A stretch of 64,000 nucleotides of DNA from Amycolatopsis vastitatis (GCF_002234595.1 NZ_NMUL01000042.1:124001-188000), one strand, 5' to 3'; shown: positions 9,771-18,581, counted from the first letter of the stretch. Notes: a model not told the origin generated them from the sequence alone. Numbers and translations: made by a program.

Positions 9771-9820
9771 CGGAGGCACCTCCGGTTGTGCTACCTTCCG
9801 GTTAGCGGAGGCTCCTCCGC
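9771..9820. promoter_or_regulatory. Twin TetR-type operators between the TetR and aldo-keto reductase genes
   Basis: Two copies of CGGAGG-N2-CCTCCG: 9771-9784 (spacer CA) and 9805-9820 (GCGGAGG-CT-CCTCCGC). Their centres are 35 bp apart in the 83-bp divergent promoter region. Paired identical palindromes beside a divergent TetR gene are the usual arrangement for its own operators. Confidence 0.75.
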
Positions 9821-9851
9821 TTCGTCATCATCGCACGAAAGCGGGACCACC

Positions 9852-10736
9852 ATGTCTTCTCCCCTGGCCGGCCGCACCGTCTCCCGCGTCGGGTACGGCG
9901 CCATGCGGCTCGAACGCCTGCACAACGACCCCGGCGCGGCCGTCACACTCCTGCGCCGCGCCTTCGAGCTCGGCGTCGACCACGTCGACACCGCCCAGTT
10001 CTACGGAAACGGCTTCACCAACGAGGTGATCCGCAAGGCGCTCGGGCCGGGGGACGACGTCCTCGTCGCGACCAAGGTCGGCGCGGACCCCAACCCCGGC
10101 GGCCCGATCCCGCTGCGCCTCGCGCAACGGCCCGAAGAGCTGCGCGCGAGCGTCGAGGACAACCTCCGGGCGCTCGGCGTCGACCGGATCCCGCTGGTGA
10201 ACCTGCGCCGCGCCGACCGGCGGCCGGGCGTGCTCGCCGAGGGCGACCAGCTCGTCGGCCTCGACGACCAGCTCGCGGTGATGACGGCCCTGCGCGACGA
10301 GGGCAAGATCGGCGCGATCGGCCTCAGCAGCGTCACCCTCGACGGCCTGCGCCGGGCTCTCCCGGCCGGCATCGCCTGCGTGCAGAACGCCTACAACCTC
10401 ATCGGCCGCGACGACGAGGACATGCTGGCGCTCTGCGTCGCGGAGAACATCGCCTGGGTCCCGTTCTTCCCGCTGGGCGGCGCCTTCCCCGGCCTGCCGA
10501 TGGTGACCGACGAGCCGGCGGTCCAGCGGGCCGCGCGGGCCCTCGGCCACACGCCCGCCCAGATCGGCCTGGCCTGGCTGCTGCACCACGCCCCGAACAC
10601 CCACCTCATCCCGGGCACCGCGAGCGCGGAGCACCTCGAGGAGAACATCGCGGCCGGCGGCATCGTGCTCGACGCGGCCACGCTCGCCGCGCTCGACGCG
10701 GTCCCGGTCCGCTCGATGAGCGTTCCGCTCGGCTGA
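9852..10736 (+). CDS. Aldo/keto reductase
   Basis: 294-residue NADPH-dependent oxidoreductase of the AKR TIM-barrel superfamily. The start GYGAMRLERL, the catalytic Asp and Tyr in VDHVDTAQFYGNG and Lys in ATKVG are present. The usual catalytic His segment reads VNLRRAD, as I recall from a YdbC-like subgroup of AKRs, so the carbonyl-polarising His is replaced by Arg. C-terminal cofactor-binding features (IPGTASAEHLEEN) are present. ATG at 9852 lies just downstream of the twin operators, so the TetR neighbour probably controls it. Substrate unknown. Confidence 0.9.
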   Translation: MSSPLAGRTVSRVGYGAMRLERLHNDPGAAVTLLRRAFELGVDHVDTAQFYGNGFTNEVIRKALGPGDDVLVATKVGADPNPGGPIPLRLAQRPEELRASVEDNLRALGVDRIPLVNLRRADRRPGVLAEGDQLVGLDDQLAVMTALRDEGKIGAIGLSSVTLDGLRRALPAGIACVQNAYNLIGRDDEDMLALCVAENIAWVPFFPLGGAFPGLPMVTDEPAVQRAARALGHTPAQIGLAWLLHHAPNTHLIPGTASAEHLEENIAAGGIVLDAATLAALDAVPVRSMSVPLG

Positions 10737-10818
10737 GCCGAGCCTCCTACCGGCGGTGTACGCGGGCGCCCGTGTGCGACACGTTGTCAGGGGCCACCGA
10801 CTGCTCCGGGGAGACGAC

Positions 10819-11811
10819 GTGCCGCGGTTGCGCATCCACTTCACCGACGCGGATCTCGCGCACACGCGGTTGAAACCGGACATCGACCTGATGTGGGAGA
10901 TCACCAGCAGCGCCCAGATCCTGCAGCACGCGGACGGCGCGTTGTTCTTCGCCCGGTGGCGCCGGTTCGTGCGCGAACGCGCCGTCCACGACGCCCGGCT
11001 GCGGAGGGCGCTGCACACCGTGGTGACAGTGGCGCCGCACGCGGCCTACTTCCCGGATCTCCTGACCCCCGACGGGGACGTGACCGGCATCGACGAAGCC
11101 AGCGACGCGGTCCTGTCGACCTCGTCGCGCCGCCTGCGCGAGGAGATCGGCCGGATCCGTCCGGCGACCGGTCCGGCGGCGAGCTGGCTGCACGACCTCG
11201 CCGGGGGAAAGCCGGCCGCGCTCCGGCAGCTGCGGCGGGACCTGCGGGTCTACTTCCGGTCCGCGATCGAGCCGCACCTGCCGGCGATCGAGGAGGGGCG
11301 GTGCGCCGACGTGGCCGCCGGGATCCAGCAGTACCTGCACGGCGGCCCGGAAGGGCCGCTGCACGGGCTCGGCCGGGCCACGCGGTGGGAGCCGCCGGTG
11401 CTGTCCGTCGGCTACCCGCACGACCGGGACCTGTACCTCGACGGCCGGGGCCTGGTGCTGATCCCCTGCTATTTCGCCCTGCACCACCCGGTGGCCCTGG
11501 CCGATCCCGGACTGCGCCCGGTGCTGGCGTTCCCCATCCGGACCGAGGCCCGGCTCCTGGCCGGCGGGCACGCGGACGGCGACCACGTCACCGCGCTGCT
11601 GGGCGCCACCCGGGCGTCGATCCTGCGGTCGGTGATCGGCGGCAACACCACCACCCGGCTGGCCGGGGCGGTCGGCGTCGCGCCCGCCACGGTGAGCCAC
11701 CACACCCGCGTCCTCCGCGAGGCGGGGCTGATCACCACCGAACGCCACGAAAACCTCGCCCGGCACCGCATCACGCCGTTGGGACTGCAGGTGCTCGGCG
11801 CGGACCGGTGA
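10819..11811 (+). CDS. ArsR-like winged-helix regulator with N-terminal DUF5937-type domain
   Basis: 330-residue regulator. GTG at 10819 follows GGGGAG and gives MPRLRIHFTDADLAHTRL, the characteristic opening of DUF5937 proteins. The long N-terminal part is presumed sensory. A C-terminal winged helix (about residues 270-330) contains VGVAPATVSHHTRVLREAG, typical of ArsR-type recognition helices. It follows the aldo-keto reductase by 82 bp on the same strand but has its own ribosome binding site. Ligand and targets are not evident. Confidence 0.82.
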   Translation: MPRLRIHFTDADLAHTRLKPDIDLMWEITSSAQILQHADGALFFARWRRFVRERAVHDARLRRALHTVVTVAPHAAYFPDLLTPDGDVTGIDEASDAVLSTSSRRLREEIGRIRPATGPAASWLHDLAGGKPAALRQLRRDLRVYFRSAIEPHLPAIEEGRCADVAAGIQQYLHGGPEGPLHGLGRATRWEPPVLSVGYPHDRDLYLDGRGLVLIPCYFALHHPVALADPGLRPVLAFPIRTEARLLAGGHADGDHVTALLGATRASILRSVIGGNTTTRLAGAVGVAPATVSHHTRVLREAGLITTERHENLARHRITPLGLQVLGADR

Positions 11812-11876
11812 ATGCCCGGCAACGACATCAGCGCCGCGGCGACGAGATCCTCCAAGGCCGCCACTAGTAATAAACT

Positions 11877-11947
11877 GTTGACTAATCAACTTCGAGATCC
11901 CCGTGTCTGCCACACTCGACGGTCTCGATAGTAATGAGTACAGTACT
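11877..11947. promoter_or_regulatory. Palindromic operators at the MarR-P450 promoter
   Basis: Two dyads precede and overlap the MarR start: GTTGA-CTAA-TCAAC at 11877-11890 and AGTAC-A-GTACT at 11937-11947, the latter overlapping the first codons after ATG 11934. The stretch is notably AT-rich for this genome. MarR proteins usually repress their own operon from such sites; binding is inferred. Confidence 0.55.
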
Positions 11948-12419
11948 AACCATGGAAGACGATCTCGCCGCGGCCCGGGCGGTGCGCTCAGGCGTCCTGC
12001 GCCTGGCGCGGCGGCTGCGCGGAGCCCGCTCGGCGCACGCCTTGAGCCCGGCCAAGGTCGGCGTGCTGGGGTACCTGTTCCGGCACGGCACCGGCAGTCC
12101 CGGCGAAATCGCCGCCGCCGACGGGCAACGTCCTCAGGCGCTGACCAAGGTGTTCGCCGAACTCGAGGCCGAAGGGCTGATCACCCGGGCCCCCAACGAA
12201 CACGACGGGCGCGGCGCGGTGCTCACCCTCACCGACCGGGGCACGGCGGCCCTGCATGACGACATGCGTGAGCGTGACGAATGGCTGGCCTCGGCGCTCG
12301 ACGAGCTCAGCGGGACCGAGATCGGGCTCCTGCGGCTGGCCGCTCCTCTGCTCGAACGCCTCGCCGACCAGCCTGCCCCGCGCCCGCCGGAGCGCGAACA
12401 CGCCGAGGAGGACGCATGA
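11934..12419 (+). CDS. MarR family transcriptional regulator
   Basis: 161-residue winged-helix regulator. The HTH region reads GSPGEIAAADGQRPQALTKV, followed by the beta-wing with DGRGAVLTLTDRG, the MarR hallmark. ATG at 11934 is used here; ATG 11952 (MEDDLAAARAV) is possible, and neither has a strong ribosome binding site. The stop overlaps the next start (ATGA), so it is translationally coupled to the P450 gene and probably regulates it. Confidence 0.9.
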   Translation: MSTVLTMEDDLAAARAVRSGVLRLARRLRGARSAHALSPAKVGVLGYLFRHGTGSPGEIAAADGQRPQALTKVFAELEAEGLITRAPNEHDGRGAVLTLTDRGTAALHDDMRERDEWLASALDELSGTEIGLLRLAAPLLERLADQPAPRPPEREHAEEDA

Positions 12420-13600
12420 CCGAACCGTTCCCGTTCCCCCGTGACTGCCCGTACGACCCGCCGCCGAAGCTCGCGCGGCTGCAGCGCGACGCGCCGATCA
12501 GCCGGGTCCGGATCTGGGACGGCAGCACCCCGTGGCTGCTCACCCGCTACGACGACGTCCGCGCCGTGCTCGCCGACCGGCGCTTCTCCGTCGACCCCAC
12601 GCGTCCCGGCTACCCCGCGCGCGGCCCGGCCGGCCGCGCCCGGCGGCGTGGGGCGGGTTCGTTCATCAGCATGGGCGCCCCGGAGCACACCCGCCTGCGC
12701 CGCATGCTGATCACCGAGTTCACGCCGCGCCGCATCGCCGCACTGCGGCCCGCCGTGGAGCGCACCGCGGCCGAGCTGCTCGACCGGCTGACCGGCGGGT
12801 CCGGACCCGCCGATCTGGTCGGGGCCTACGCGCTGCCGCTGGCGTCGACCGTCATCGCCGATCTGCTCGGCGTGCCCTACGACGACCACGAGTTCTTCGA
12901 GGAACGCGCCCGCGTGATGGTCGACGATTCCGCGTCCGGAGAAGCCAACCGCGCCGCCACGGCCGACCTCGCCCGCTATCTGGGCGGCCTCCTCCAGCGC
13001 CGGCGCGCCCATCCCGCCGACGACCTGCTCGGCAGGCTGAGCGCCCAGCAGGTCGAACCCGGCAAGCTCGACCGGGCCGGGGCGGTGTCGATGGCCGTGC
13101 TGCTGCTCGTCGCCGGGCACGAGACCACCGCCAACCAGATCGCGCTGTCGGTGGCCTTCCTCCTCCGGAATCCCGGGCACGCCGAGACGTTCCGGCAGCC
13201 GGACGGCCCGCCCGCCACCGCCGTCGACGAGCTCCTGCGGCTGCTGACCATCACCCACACCGGACGGCGCCGGGTCGCGACGGCCGACGTGCCGGTCGGC
13301 GGGGTGACCGTCCGCGCGGGCGAGGGCGTCATCGCCGCGGCGGACATCGCCAACCGCGACTCCGGCCGGTTCCCCGGCCCCGCCGACCTCGGCCGCACCC
13401 CCAACCACCACCTGGCCTTCGGCCACGGCGAGCACCTCTGCCTCGGCCACCACCTGGCCCGGCTGGAACTCGAGACAGCGCTTACCGCGTTGCTGCGGCG
13501 GCTGCCCGCGCTCAGGCTCGCCGCCGCGGAGGAGGACCTGCCCTTCCGCCACGCCCACCCGATCTACGGCATCGATCGCCTGCCCGTGACGTGGAACTGA
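12416..13600 (+). CDS. Cytochrome P450
   Basis: 394-residue class I bacterial P450. I-helix oxygen-activation motif LLVAGHETT, K-helix ExxR in DELLRLL, and heme-thiolate loop FGHGEHLCLGHHLARLEL are all intact. It should need an external ferredoxin and ferredoxin reductase; none is adjacent. Translationally coupled to the upstream MarR gene, which suggests an inducible oxidation of a small hydrophobic compound. Substrate not predictable. Confidence 0.95.
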   Translation: MTEPFPFPRDCPYDPPPKLARLQRDAPISRVRIWDGSTPWLLTRYDDVRAVLADRRFSVDPTRPGYPARGPAGRARRRGAGSFISMGAPEHTRLRRMLITEFTPRRIAALRPAVERTAAELLDRLTGGSGPADLVGAYALPLASTVIADLLGVPYDDHEFFEERARVMVDDSASGEANRAATADLARYLGGLLQRRRAHPADDLLGRLSAQQVEPGKLDRAGAVSMAVLLLVAGHETTANQIALSVAFLLRNPGHAETFRQPDGPPATAVDELLRLLTITHTGRRRVATADVPVGGVTVRAGEGVIAAADIANRDSGRFPGPADLGRTPNHHLAFGHGEHLCLGHHLARLELETALTALLRRLPALRLAAAEEDLPFRHAHPIYGIDRLPVTWN

Positions 13601-13613
13601 CCACGGGCGCGAC

Positions 13614-14498
13614 TCACCACGGCGGTGGGCCGGTGCTGCCGCGCACGACCAGCGTCACCGGCACCGGCTCGACGACCGCGGCCCGGATCCCCGTCGCGGT
13701 CTCGTCGAGCAACGTCCGGACCACCCGGCGGCCCAGCTCGGAGAACGACTGCCGGACGGTGGTCAGCGGCGGCCAGAAGCTCGCCGCTTCGGGCATGTCG
13801 TCGAAACCGGCCACGCTGACCTCTCCCGGCACCGAACGCCCGGCTTCGTGCAGCGCGCGCAGCAGGCCCAGTGCCATCTGGTCGTTCGCCGCGAACACCG
13901 CGGTCACGGCGGGGTCGTGGCACAGCATCCGCCCCAGCGTGTAACCGGATTCGGCCGACCAGTCCCCGACCACCGGCAGCGGGACCGGGCGGTCGAACCG
14001 GGTGAGCGTCGCGCGCCAGGCGTGTTCACGGCGCTCGGCCGCGAACGAATCCGTGGGACCCGCGACGTGCCAGACGGTTTCGTGGCCCAAGCGGAGGAGG
14101 TGTTCGGTCGCCAGCGTGGCCCCCTGCGCCTGATCGGTGTCGACGGCCGGGTAGCCGGCGCGGGGGTTCGAATCGACCACCACCACCGGCACGTCCGCCG
14201 GGAACTCGATGCCGGGCCAGTCCAGGTCGTATTCCTCCACGAGGACGACCATGCCCTCGACGGCCTGCTGCCCGAGCTGCCGGAACGCCCGCGTCACCGC
14301 GGACCGGGTCGGCTTGCCGAGCGACGTCAGCTTGACCGAGTACCCCTCGGCGGCGGCCGCTTGCGCGATGGCGTCGAGCGTCCGGCTGTTGCCCAGCGTG
14401 GCGAGCGTCGAGGTGAGCACGCCGATCGAGCGCGCCGGGTCCGGCAGCACCGCGCCGCGGACATCCGGCAGGGGATCCCCTGTCGTCCGCTCTCGCAT
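13614..14498 (-). CDS. LacI-family effector domain protein lacking the DNA-binding domain
   Basis: 294 residues, almost all matching the periplasmic-binding-protein-like effector domain of LacI regulators: RSIGVLTSTLA starts at about residue 23, VPVVVVDSNPRAGYPAVDTDQ, VFAANDQMALGLLRALHEAG, VSVAGFDDMPEAASFWPPLTTVRQ. A normal LacI protein has about 60 residues of HTH and hinge before this, but here only about 22 non-HTH residues precede it. The ATG at 14498 has a good GAGGCGGA site. I found no HTH in any minus frame in about 140 bp upstream, so a simple frameshift is unlikely. It may act by dimerising with other regulators, as a sugar-binding protein, or be a decayed gene. Confidence 0.85.
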   Translation of the reverse strand: MRERTTGDPLPDVRGAVLPDPARSIGVLTSTLATLGNSRTLDAIAQAAAAEGYSVKLTSLGKPTRSAVTRAFRQLGQQAVEGMVVLVEEYDLDWPGIEFPADVPVVVVDSNPRAGYPAVDTDQAQGATLATEHLLRLGHETVWHVAGPTDSFAAERREHAWRATLTRFDRPVPLPVVGDWSAESGYTLGRMLCHDPAVTAVFAANDQMALGLLRALHEAGRSVPGEVSVAGFDDMPEAASFWPPLTTVRQSFSELGRRVVRTLLDETATGIRAAVVEPVPVTLVVRGSTGPPPW

Positions 14499-14530
14499 TC
14501 CGCCTCACCCGCTCTCGGTCGACCACCGAG

Positions 14531-14544
14531 GTCACCACAGTGAC
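14531..14544. promoter_or_regulatory. Inverted repeat upstream of the LacI-like gene
   Basis: GTCAC-N4-GTGAC dyad 33 bp upstream of the ATG. Beyond it, AACCGGTAACAACCGG at about 14579-14595 repeats an AACCGG element. These are candidate regulator sites, but the adjacent protein lacks a DNA-binding domain, so another factor would have to bind. Confidence 0.35.
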
Positions 14545-14730
14545 GCCGATTGTTCACCTCGATGTCAACAACGCCACTAACCGGTAACAACCGGCGAAGA
14601 GTCGAAATGGCCTCGAAAGACCGACGCTGACCTGCGGAGGGATGGCGGCGTCACGGCTCGCCGGTGAACAACGTCACTGAGCGGCGGGCGGTGACGCACG
14701 AACGCCGTGCGCCACCGCCCGGGGAACCGG

Positions 14731-16059
14731 CTAGCGCTGGGTGTAGACGAACCCGGCCTTGTCGAGCTCGTCGCCGGAGCGGCCGTGGAAGCCCGCGATC
14801 TGCCAGCCGGCCGGGGCCGTGCGCGTCACGCAGTCCGAAGTCGCCGAGCCACCCGCGAGCACCCGCCCGAGGTTGGTGGTGAAGCGGGCCGAGAAGATCC
14901 GCGTGGTGTTGCTGTACTTGCCCTGGCACAACGTCGCCGTCGTGACGTACTCGCCGCTGCCCATCGTCAGCGACGACGCCGTCCCGCCGGACCCGCCGTG
15001 CGCGAGGATCGTGCCGTTCTCCAGCGTCACGCCGACCTGGTCGACCCGGTTCCCGGCGCGCAGGGACAGCGTCCGGACGCGCGCGCCGGCCGGCACGGCG
15101 TCGACGTCGGTGTAGTAGTCACCGTGCGGACCGCCGTACTGGTCGGACAGCCGCAGCGCCGGATTGCGCGTCCAGTCGAAGCGGACCGTGATCGGGTCGT
15201 GGTCCGACAGCATCCGGCCGGCGTCGTCGAGGAACTTCGCGTGTTCGTTGTTGTACACCGTCGCATTGAGCGAAAGGAGCTTGCTGCCACGGTAAAGGAC
15301 CTTGTCGACGATCTCGCAGTCGTTCGTGACGTGCTGGTCGTCGCAGAGCAGCGCGGGGCTGCCGGGGGCGGGCGCCACCCCGCCGCGCGCGAGCTTCACC
15401 CAGGCGTCGGTGAGGCCGTTGTCCCCGGCGAACTGGGCGATCGTGTCGGCCGCGCGGGTGTAGCGCGTGTTGGTGTCGCCCATGACGATGACCGCGTTCC
15501 CGGCCGAGTGCGCCCGGATGAACTCCGTCAGCTGCGCCAGGTTCGACGCGCGGGACGCCTCGTCACCGTCGTTGGTCCCGGCGTTCGTGTGCAGGTTGTA
15601 CACGTCGGTGTAGACGCCCTCGGCCAGCCGGAGCCGCATGAACGTGAAACCCTTGGGAGTCAGGCAGTCCCCCGAGTCGAGCTGGCAGGACTTCCAGCGC
15701 GCGCGCTCGAAGTCGTCGGTGTCGTAGGGCAGCGAAGAAAGCGTGTTCAGCCCGCTGCCGATGCCCGCGCCCCCGCTGGTGGGCGTGCGGTACGGGTGGT
15801 TGTCGGCGGCGTAGAGCGCGGCGTGGTAGTTGAAGTCCTCCTCGACGTGCACCAGGTCGTACGCGCCGATCCGCTGGCCGATCGCCGTCGTGGCCGGCGT
15901 CCGCGGCGTCGGCGCGCTGGAGATGCCCTCCGGCAGGCCGGCGACGTTGTAGCTCAGCACGGAGAAGCTGCCGCCGTCGGTGGCGTCGGCGTGCGCGACG
16001 GCCGGGGCCATCGTGCACGCCACGGCCACGGCGGCGAGGACGGCAAGGCGTTTCTTCAC
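14731..16059 (-). CDS. Secreted endonuclease/exonuclease/phosphatase-fold hydrolase with C-terminal jacalin-like lectin domain
   Basis: 442 residues, exported by a Sec signal peptide (MKKRLAVLAAVAVACTMAPAVAHA). The catalytic EEP domain shows LSYNVAGLP, VEEDFNYH, NLHTNAGTNDG, VIVMGDTNTRY and the closing LSDHDPITVRFDW, the Mg-dependent phosphodiester active site shared by DNase I and neutral sphingomyelinases; the first motif and the cysteine-rich middle suggest the sphingomyelinase-like branch. The last 130 residues (GGSGGTASSLTMGSGEYV to GFHGRSGDELDKAGFVY) match the jacalin/mannose-binding lectin pattern. GTG at 16059 overlaps the stop of the upstream phosphatase gene (GTGA), so the two are co-translated. 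Confidence 0.87.
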   Translation of the reverse strand: MKKRLAVLAAVAVACTMAPAVAHADATDGGSFSVLSYNVAGLPEGISSAPTPRTPATTAIGQRIGAYDLVHVEEDFNYHAALYAADNHPYRTPTSGGAGIGSGLNTLSSLPYDTDDFERARWKSCQLDSGDCLTPKGFTFMRLRLAEGVYTDVYNLHTNAGTNDGDEASRASNLAQLTEFIRAHSAGNAVIVMGDTNTRYTRAADTIAQFAGDNGLTDAWVKLARGGVAPAPGSPALLCDDQHVTNDCEIVDKVLYRGSKLLSLNATVYNNEHAKFLDDAGRMLSDHDPITVRFDWTRNPALRLSDQYGGPHGDYYTDVDAVPAGARVRTLSLRAGNRVDQVGVTLENGTILAHGGSGGTASSLTMGSGEYVTTATLCQGKYSNTTRIFSARFTTNLGRVLAGGSATSDCVTRTAPAGWQIAGFHGRSGDELDKAGFVYTQR

Positions 16060-17909
16060 GAGAACTCCCGCAGGATTCGGAGGGACAAGCCGGTCGGGGT
16101 GTAGCGGGGAACCACCCGGAAGCCCGGGCGGTCGGCCTTGACGACGGCGAACCGTCCCTGGACGCGGCGGGCGCTCAGCACCGGGATCTCCCGCGCGGGG
16201 CACGAGCCGTCGAGCTGGATCTCCAGTGTGCTGCCCGGGTCCAGGGTGACCGTGCCGGAGACGGCCAGCGCCGGGCCCGCGCCCGGCCGCACGGACAGGG
16301 TGCCGCCGGCCTGGCGGTAGCCGCCCACGCGCAGGCCGGACAGCCGCAGGACACCGCCCGTCACCTCGACGGCTCCGGTGCCGAGCGCGCACGGCGACGC
16401 CGCGGCCAGCGTGCCCGCCGTCAGCCGTGTGCCGCCGCGGTAGCTGTTGTTCCCGTGCAGGGCCAGCGTCCCGCCGCCGGCCTTGACGAGGCCGCCGTCG
16501 CCGCCGATGTCGTTGCGCCAGCTGTCGTTCGCGTGGAAGCCGCCACGGGCCGCGTCCAGTTCGACGCGGACGTCGGCGGCGAAGGCCCCGTAGCCGTCGG
16601 CGGCCGCGAACAGGTTCAGCCGTCCCCACTGCTCCGGTCCGTCGAGCAGCGGGTGGCCTCCGGGGAACGCGGTCGTCCGCAGCACCTCGCGCCGCTGCGC
16701 GGCGGTCAGGTACGGGAGCCGGGTCTCCAGCAGCGCTTCCGCGCCCTTCGGCACCGCCATCGGGAGGTTCCGGCCGCGGCGCGGGAGCCCGTACGTCGCC
16801 CGCCGGGCGACCATCTCGGCGTTCGCGCACCGGTCGGCGTACTCGTCCGCGCCGCTGTGCGCGCGGGCGAAGAGCGTGTCGGCCGTCGTTCCGGTCTTCG
16901 CGGTGAAGTACGCGAGGGCCTGTTCGCGCGCGCTCGCCTTCAGGGTCGCGTTCTCGGGGTCGACGAGCGTGGCGGCGGCCAGGGCCGTGGCCAGGATCCG
17001 GCCGCCGATGACGTCGACCGGGGAGTGCATCCCGGCGACGATCCGGGTGTCGGACAGGTCGTACGCCCGCGCCACCAGCTCCTGGAACCGCTCGGGCACG
17101 GCGTAGGCGAGCGCGAGGCAGGCCAGGTGGAAGGCGTTGGTGTGGCCGCTCGGGTACCCGGCGTCGTCGACCGGGCTCGTGCTGCGCTGCCGCAGCAGCT
17201 GCGGGGCGACGACGACGTCGGAGGAGTAGACCGGGAAGCCCAGGGAGTCGACCCGGCCGGTGTCGACGACCCGGCTGTCCGCGGTCAGCCGCCACGGGCG
17301 CGGGTACTGGTAGGCGTACTTGCTGGGGTTGCCCGACGCGAACGTGCCCCGCACGGTGTCGACGAGCCGCGCCACCAGGCCGAGTTCGGAGTCGTAGGAG
17401 CCGGCGCCGAGCGCCGATCCCGCGGGCGCGTCCGCCGGGACGGCGTCGTCGATCTTGGTCGCGGGGGTTCCGTCCGGCGCACTGGTGATGCTCGTGACGG
17501 CCTTGGCGCCGCGGCGGTAGAGGTCGGAGAGGGGCCCGAGGCCGCCGATGGCGGCGTAGGACTGGTGCTGCCGGTCGTAGACGAAGGCCCGCTTCGCGTC
17601 GGCGGCGCTCCTGGCCCGGGTGACGGCGACGACGTGGCGGACGTTCGCCCGCAGCACCTCCGCGTCGAGCACGGTCCCGGTGTCCCACGACGGCCCGGTG
17701 CGCCACAGCCGCTGCATCCCGGACAGTGCCCGGACCGCGGCGTTGGTCTCCGGCGTCCGGTTGGCCGGGACGTTGGTCCGGTAGCTGTCGACGAACGCCG
17801 CTTCCTCCGCCCAGGCGGGGACGCCCAGCAACGCGGGCGCGGCGATGACGGCGGGGACCAGCGCGCTCCGGCGCAGGAAGCTCCGTCTGTCCAATGTGTC
17901 CGGTGTCAA
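16056..17909 (-). CDS. Secreted Tat-dependent PAP2-type acid phosphatase with C-terminal autotransporter-like beta repeat
   Basis: 617 residues. Start TTG at 17909 lies 7 nt after AGGAG and gives a twin-arginine signal (DRRSFLRR, then a hydrophobic stretch ending VPAWA). The phosphatase domain holds the PAP2 triad: KYAYQYPRP (KX6RP), GYPSGHTNAFH, and TRIVAGMHSPVD (the usual SRX5HX3D with Ser replaced by Thr). This most resembles class A non-specific acid phosphatases. Residues about 440-480 (GGDGGLVKAGGGTLALHGNN) match the PATR repeat of autotransporters, unusual in a Gram-positive secreted enzyme. It overlaps the downstream phosphodiesterase gene, suggesting joint release of phosphate from organic phosphodiesters. 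Confidence 0.87.
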   Translation of the reverse strand: MTPDTLDRRSFLRRSALVPAVIAAPALLGVPAWAEEAAFVDSYRTNVPANRTPETNAAVRALSGMQRLWRTGPSWDTGTVLDAEVLRANVRHVVAVTRARSAADAKRAFVYDRQHQSYAAIGGLGPLSDLYRRGAKAVTSITSAPDGTPATKIDDAVPADAPAGSALGAGSYDSELGLVARLVDTVRGTFASGNPSKYAYQYPRPWRLTADSRVVDTGRVDSLGFPVYSSDVVVAPQLLRQRSTSPVDDAGYPSGHTNAFHLACLALAYAVPERFQELVARAYDLSDTRIVAGMHSPVDVIGGRILATALAAATLVDPENATLKASAREQALAYFTAKTGTTADTLFARAHSGADEYADRCANAEMVARRATYGLPRRGRNLPMAVPKGAEALLETRLPYLTAAQRREVLRTTAFPGGHPLLDGPEQWGRLNLFAAADGYGAFAADVRVELDAARGGFHANDSWRNDIGGDGGLVKAGGGTLALHGNNSYRGGTRLTAGTLAAASPCALGTGAVEVTGGVLRLSGLRVGGYRQAGGTLSVRPGAGPALAVSGTVTLDPGSTLEIQLDGSCPAREIPVLSARRVQGRFAVVKADRPGFRVVPRYTPTGLSLRILREFS

Positions 17910-18581
17910 CTCGTTCTCCTGGGACGCCTGCACGGCGGATCGTCGAGGGGCGGCTCGCCCGTTCCCGCGCCGGAACGCCGGGCGGGCGGGCGAAAAGCCA
18001 GGTCGGCCGTCGGGAATGATCAGCGCCGTGATCACCCGCGTCAAGGGCCGTCGGCAGGAATTCGGCCAGGGGTAACCGGCTGTCCGCACGGGCGAAGGGT
18101 GAATTCGTCGAATTCGACTCTTTCGGCAGTCGCGCCCGGTCCGGTCGGCGTAACCGCGGTTGGGCCGGTTGCGCTCAGTCCACTGTGGACCGTTCCGCCG
18201 CCGTCGGCCGTCACCCGCCGGGGCACTCGAGAGGTCGGCACGCCGGGATCGCTCCCATTCTTCATCGCCAGTTTCGGTCACCGGGGAAATCCCGTGGCCG
18301 CCGGCGCCCCATGCCCGCCGCGTCCCTCTTCCCCGCACTACTCCGAACAGCCCACAAACCGGCCGCCCGGGTGCAACTTGCAGATGCGCGTTGCTCGCTG
18401 TCGCCATTTCCCGGCTTGAGGTGACTTCTCCTCCCGCAGATCTTTGATACACGCCAGTCGCGGCGGGGAAATTTCCCCGAAGGAGGAGATGTGTATAGAC
18501 TCCACAGTGGAGCAGTGAATTCTCACCCTCGGTCACAATAACGTCACACTGGATGTGCCCCGCGTTCTTCAAGGAGCAGGA
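17910..18581. other. Intergenic region between phosphatase and Lsr2 genes, with palindromes
   Basis: About 670 bp carrying the divergent promoters of the phosphatase unit and lsr2. It contains GTCCACTGTGGAC at 18178-18190 and TCCACAGTGGA at 18501-18511, two members of a motif recurring across the window, plus GGGGAAATTTCCCC at 18465-18478. Short ORFs here show no convincing coding signature. Confidence 0.5.
18465..18478. promoter_or_regulatory. 14-bp perfect palindrome upstream of lsr2
   Basis: GGGGAAATTTCCCC, about 105 bp upstream of the lsr2 start, with an AT-rich core in a GC-rich background. It may be an operator or a self-binding site for Lsr2, which prefers AT-rich minor grooves. Binding is speculation. 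Confidence 0.4.

Noticed and set aside
8851..10029. Plus-strand ORF covering the TetR gene
   Set aside because: Its sequence is the reverse shadow of the TetR gene and part of another frame of the aldo-keto reductase.
10747..11913. Minus ORF opposite the DUF5937 regulator
   Set aside because: No domain, and the plus strand has clear HTH and a ribosome binding site.
18016..18075. Short plus ORF in the phosphatase-Lsr2 gap
   Set aside because: 19 codons with no ribosome binding site.
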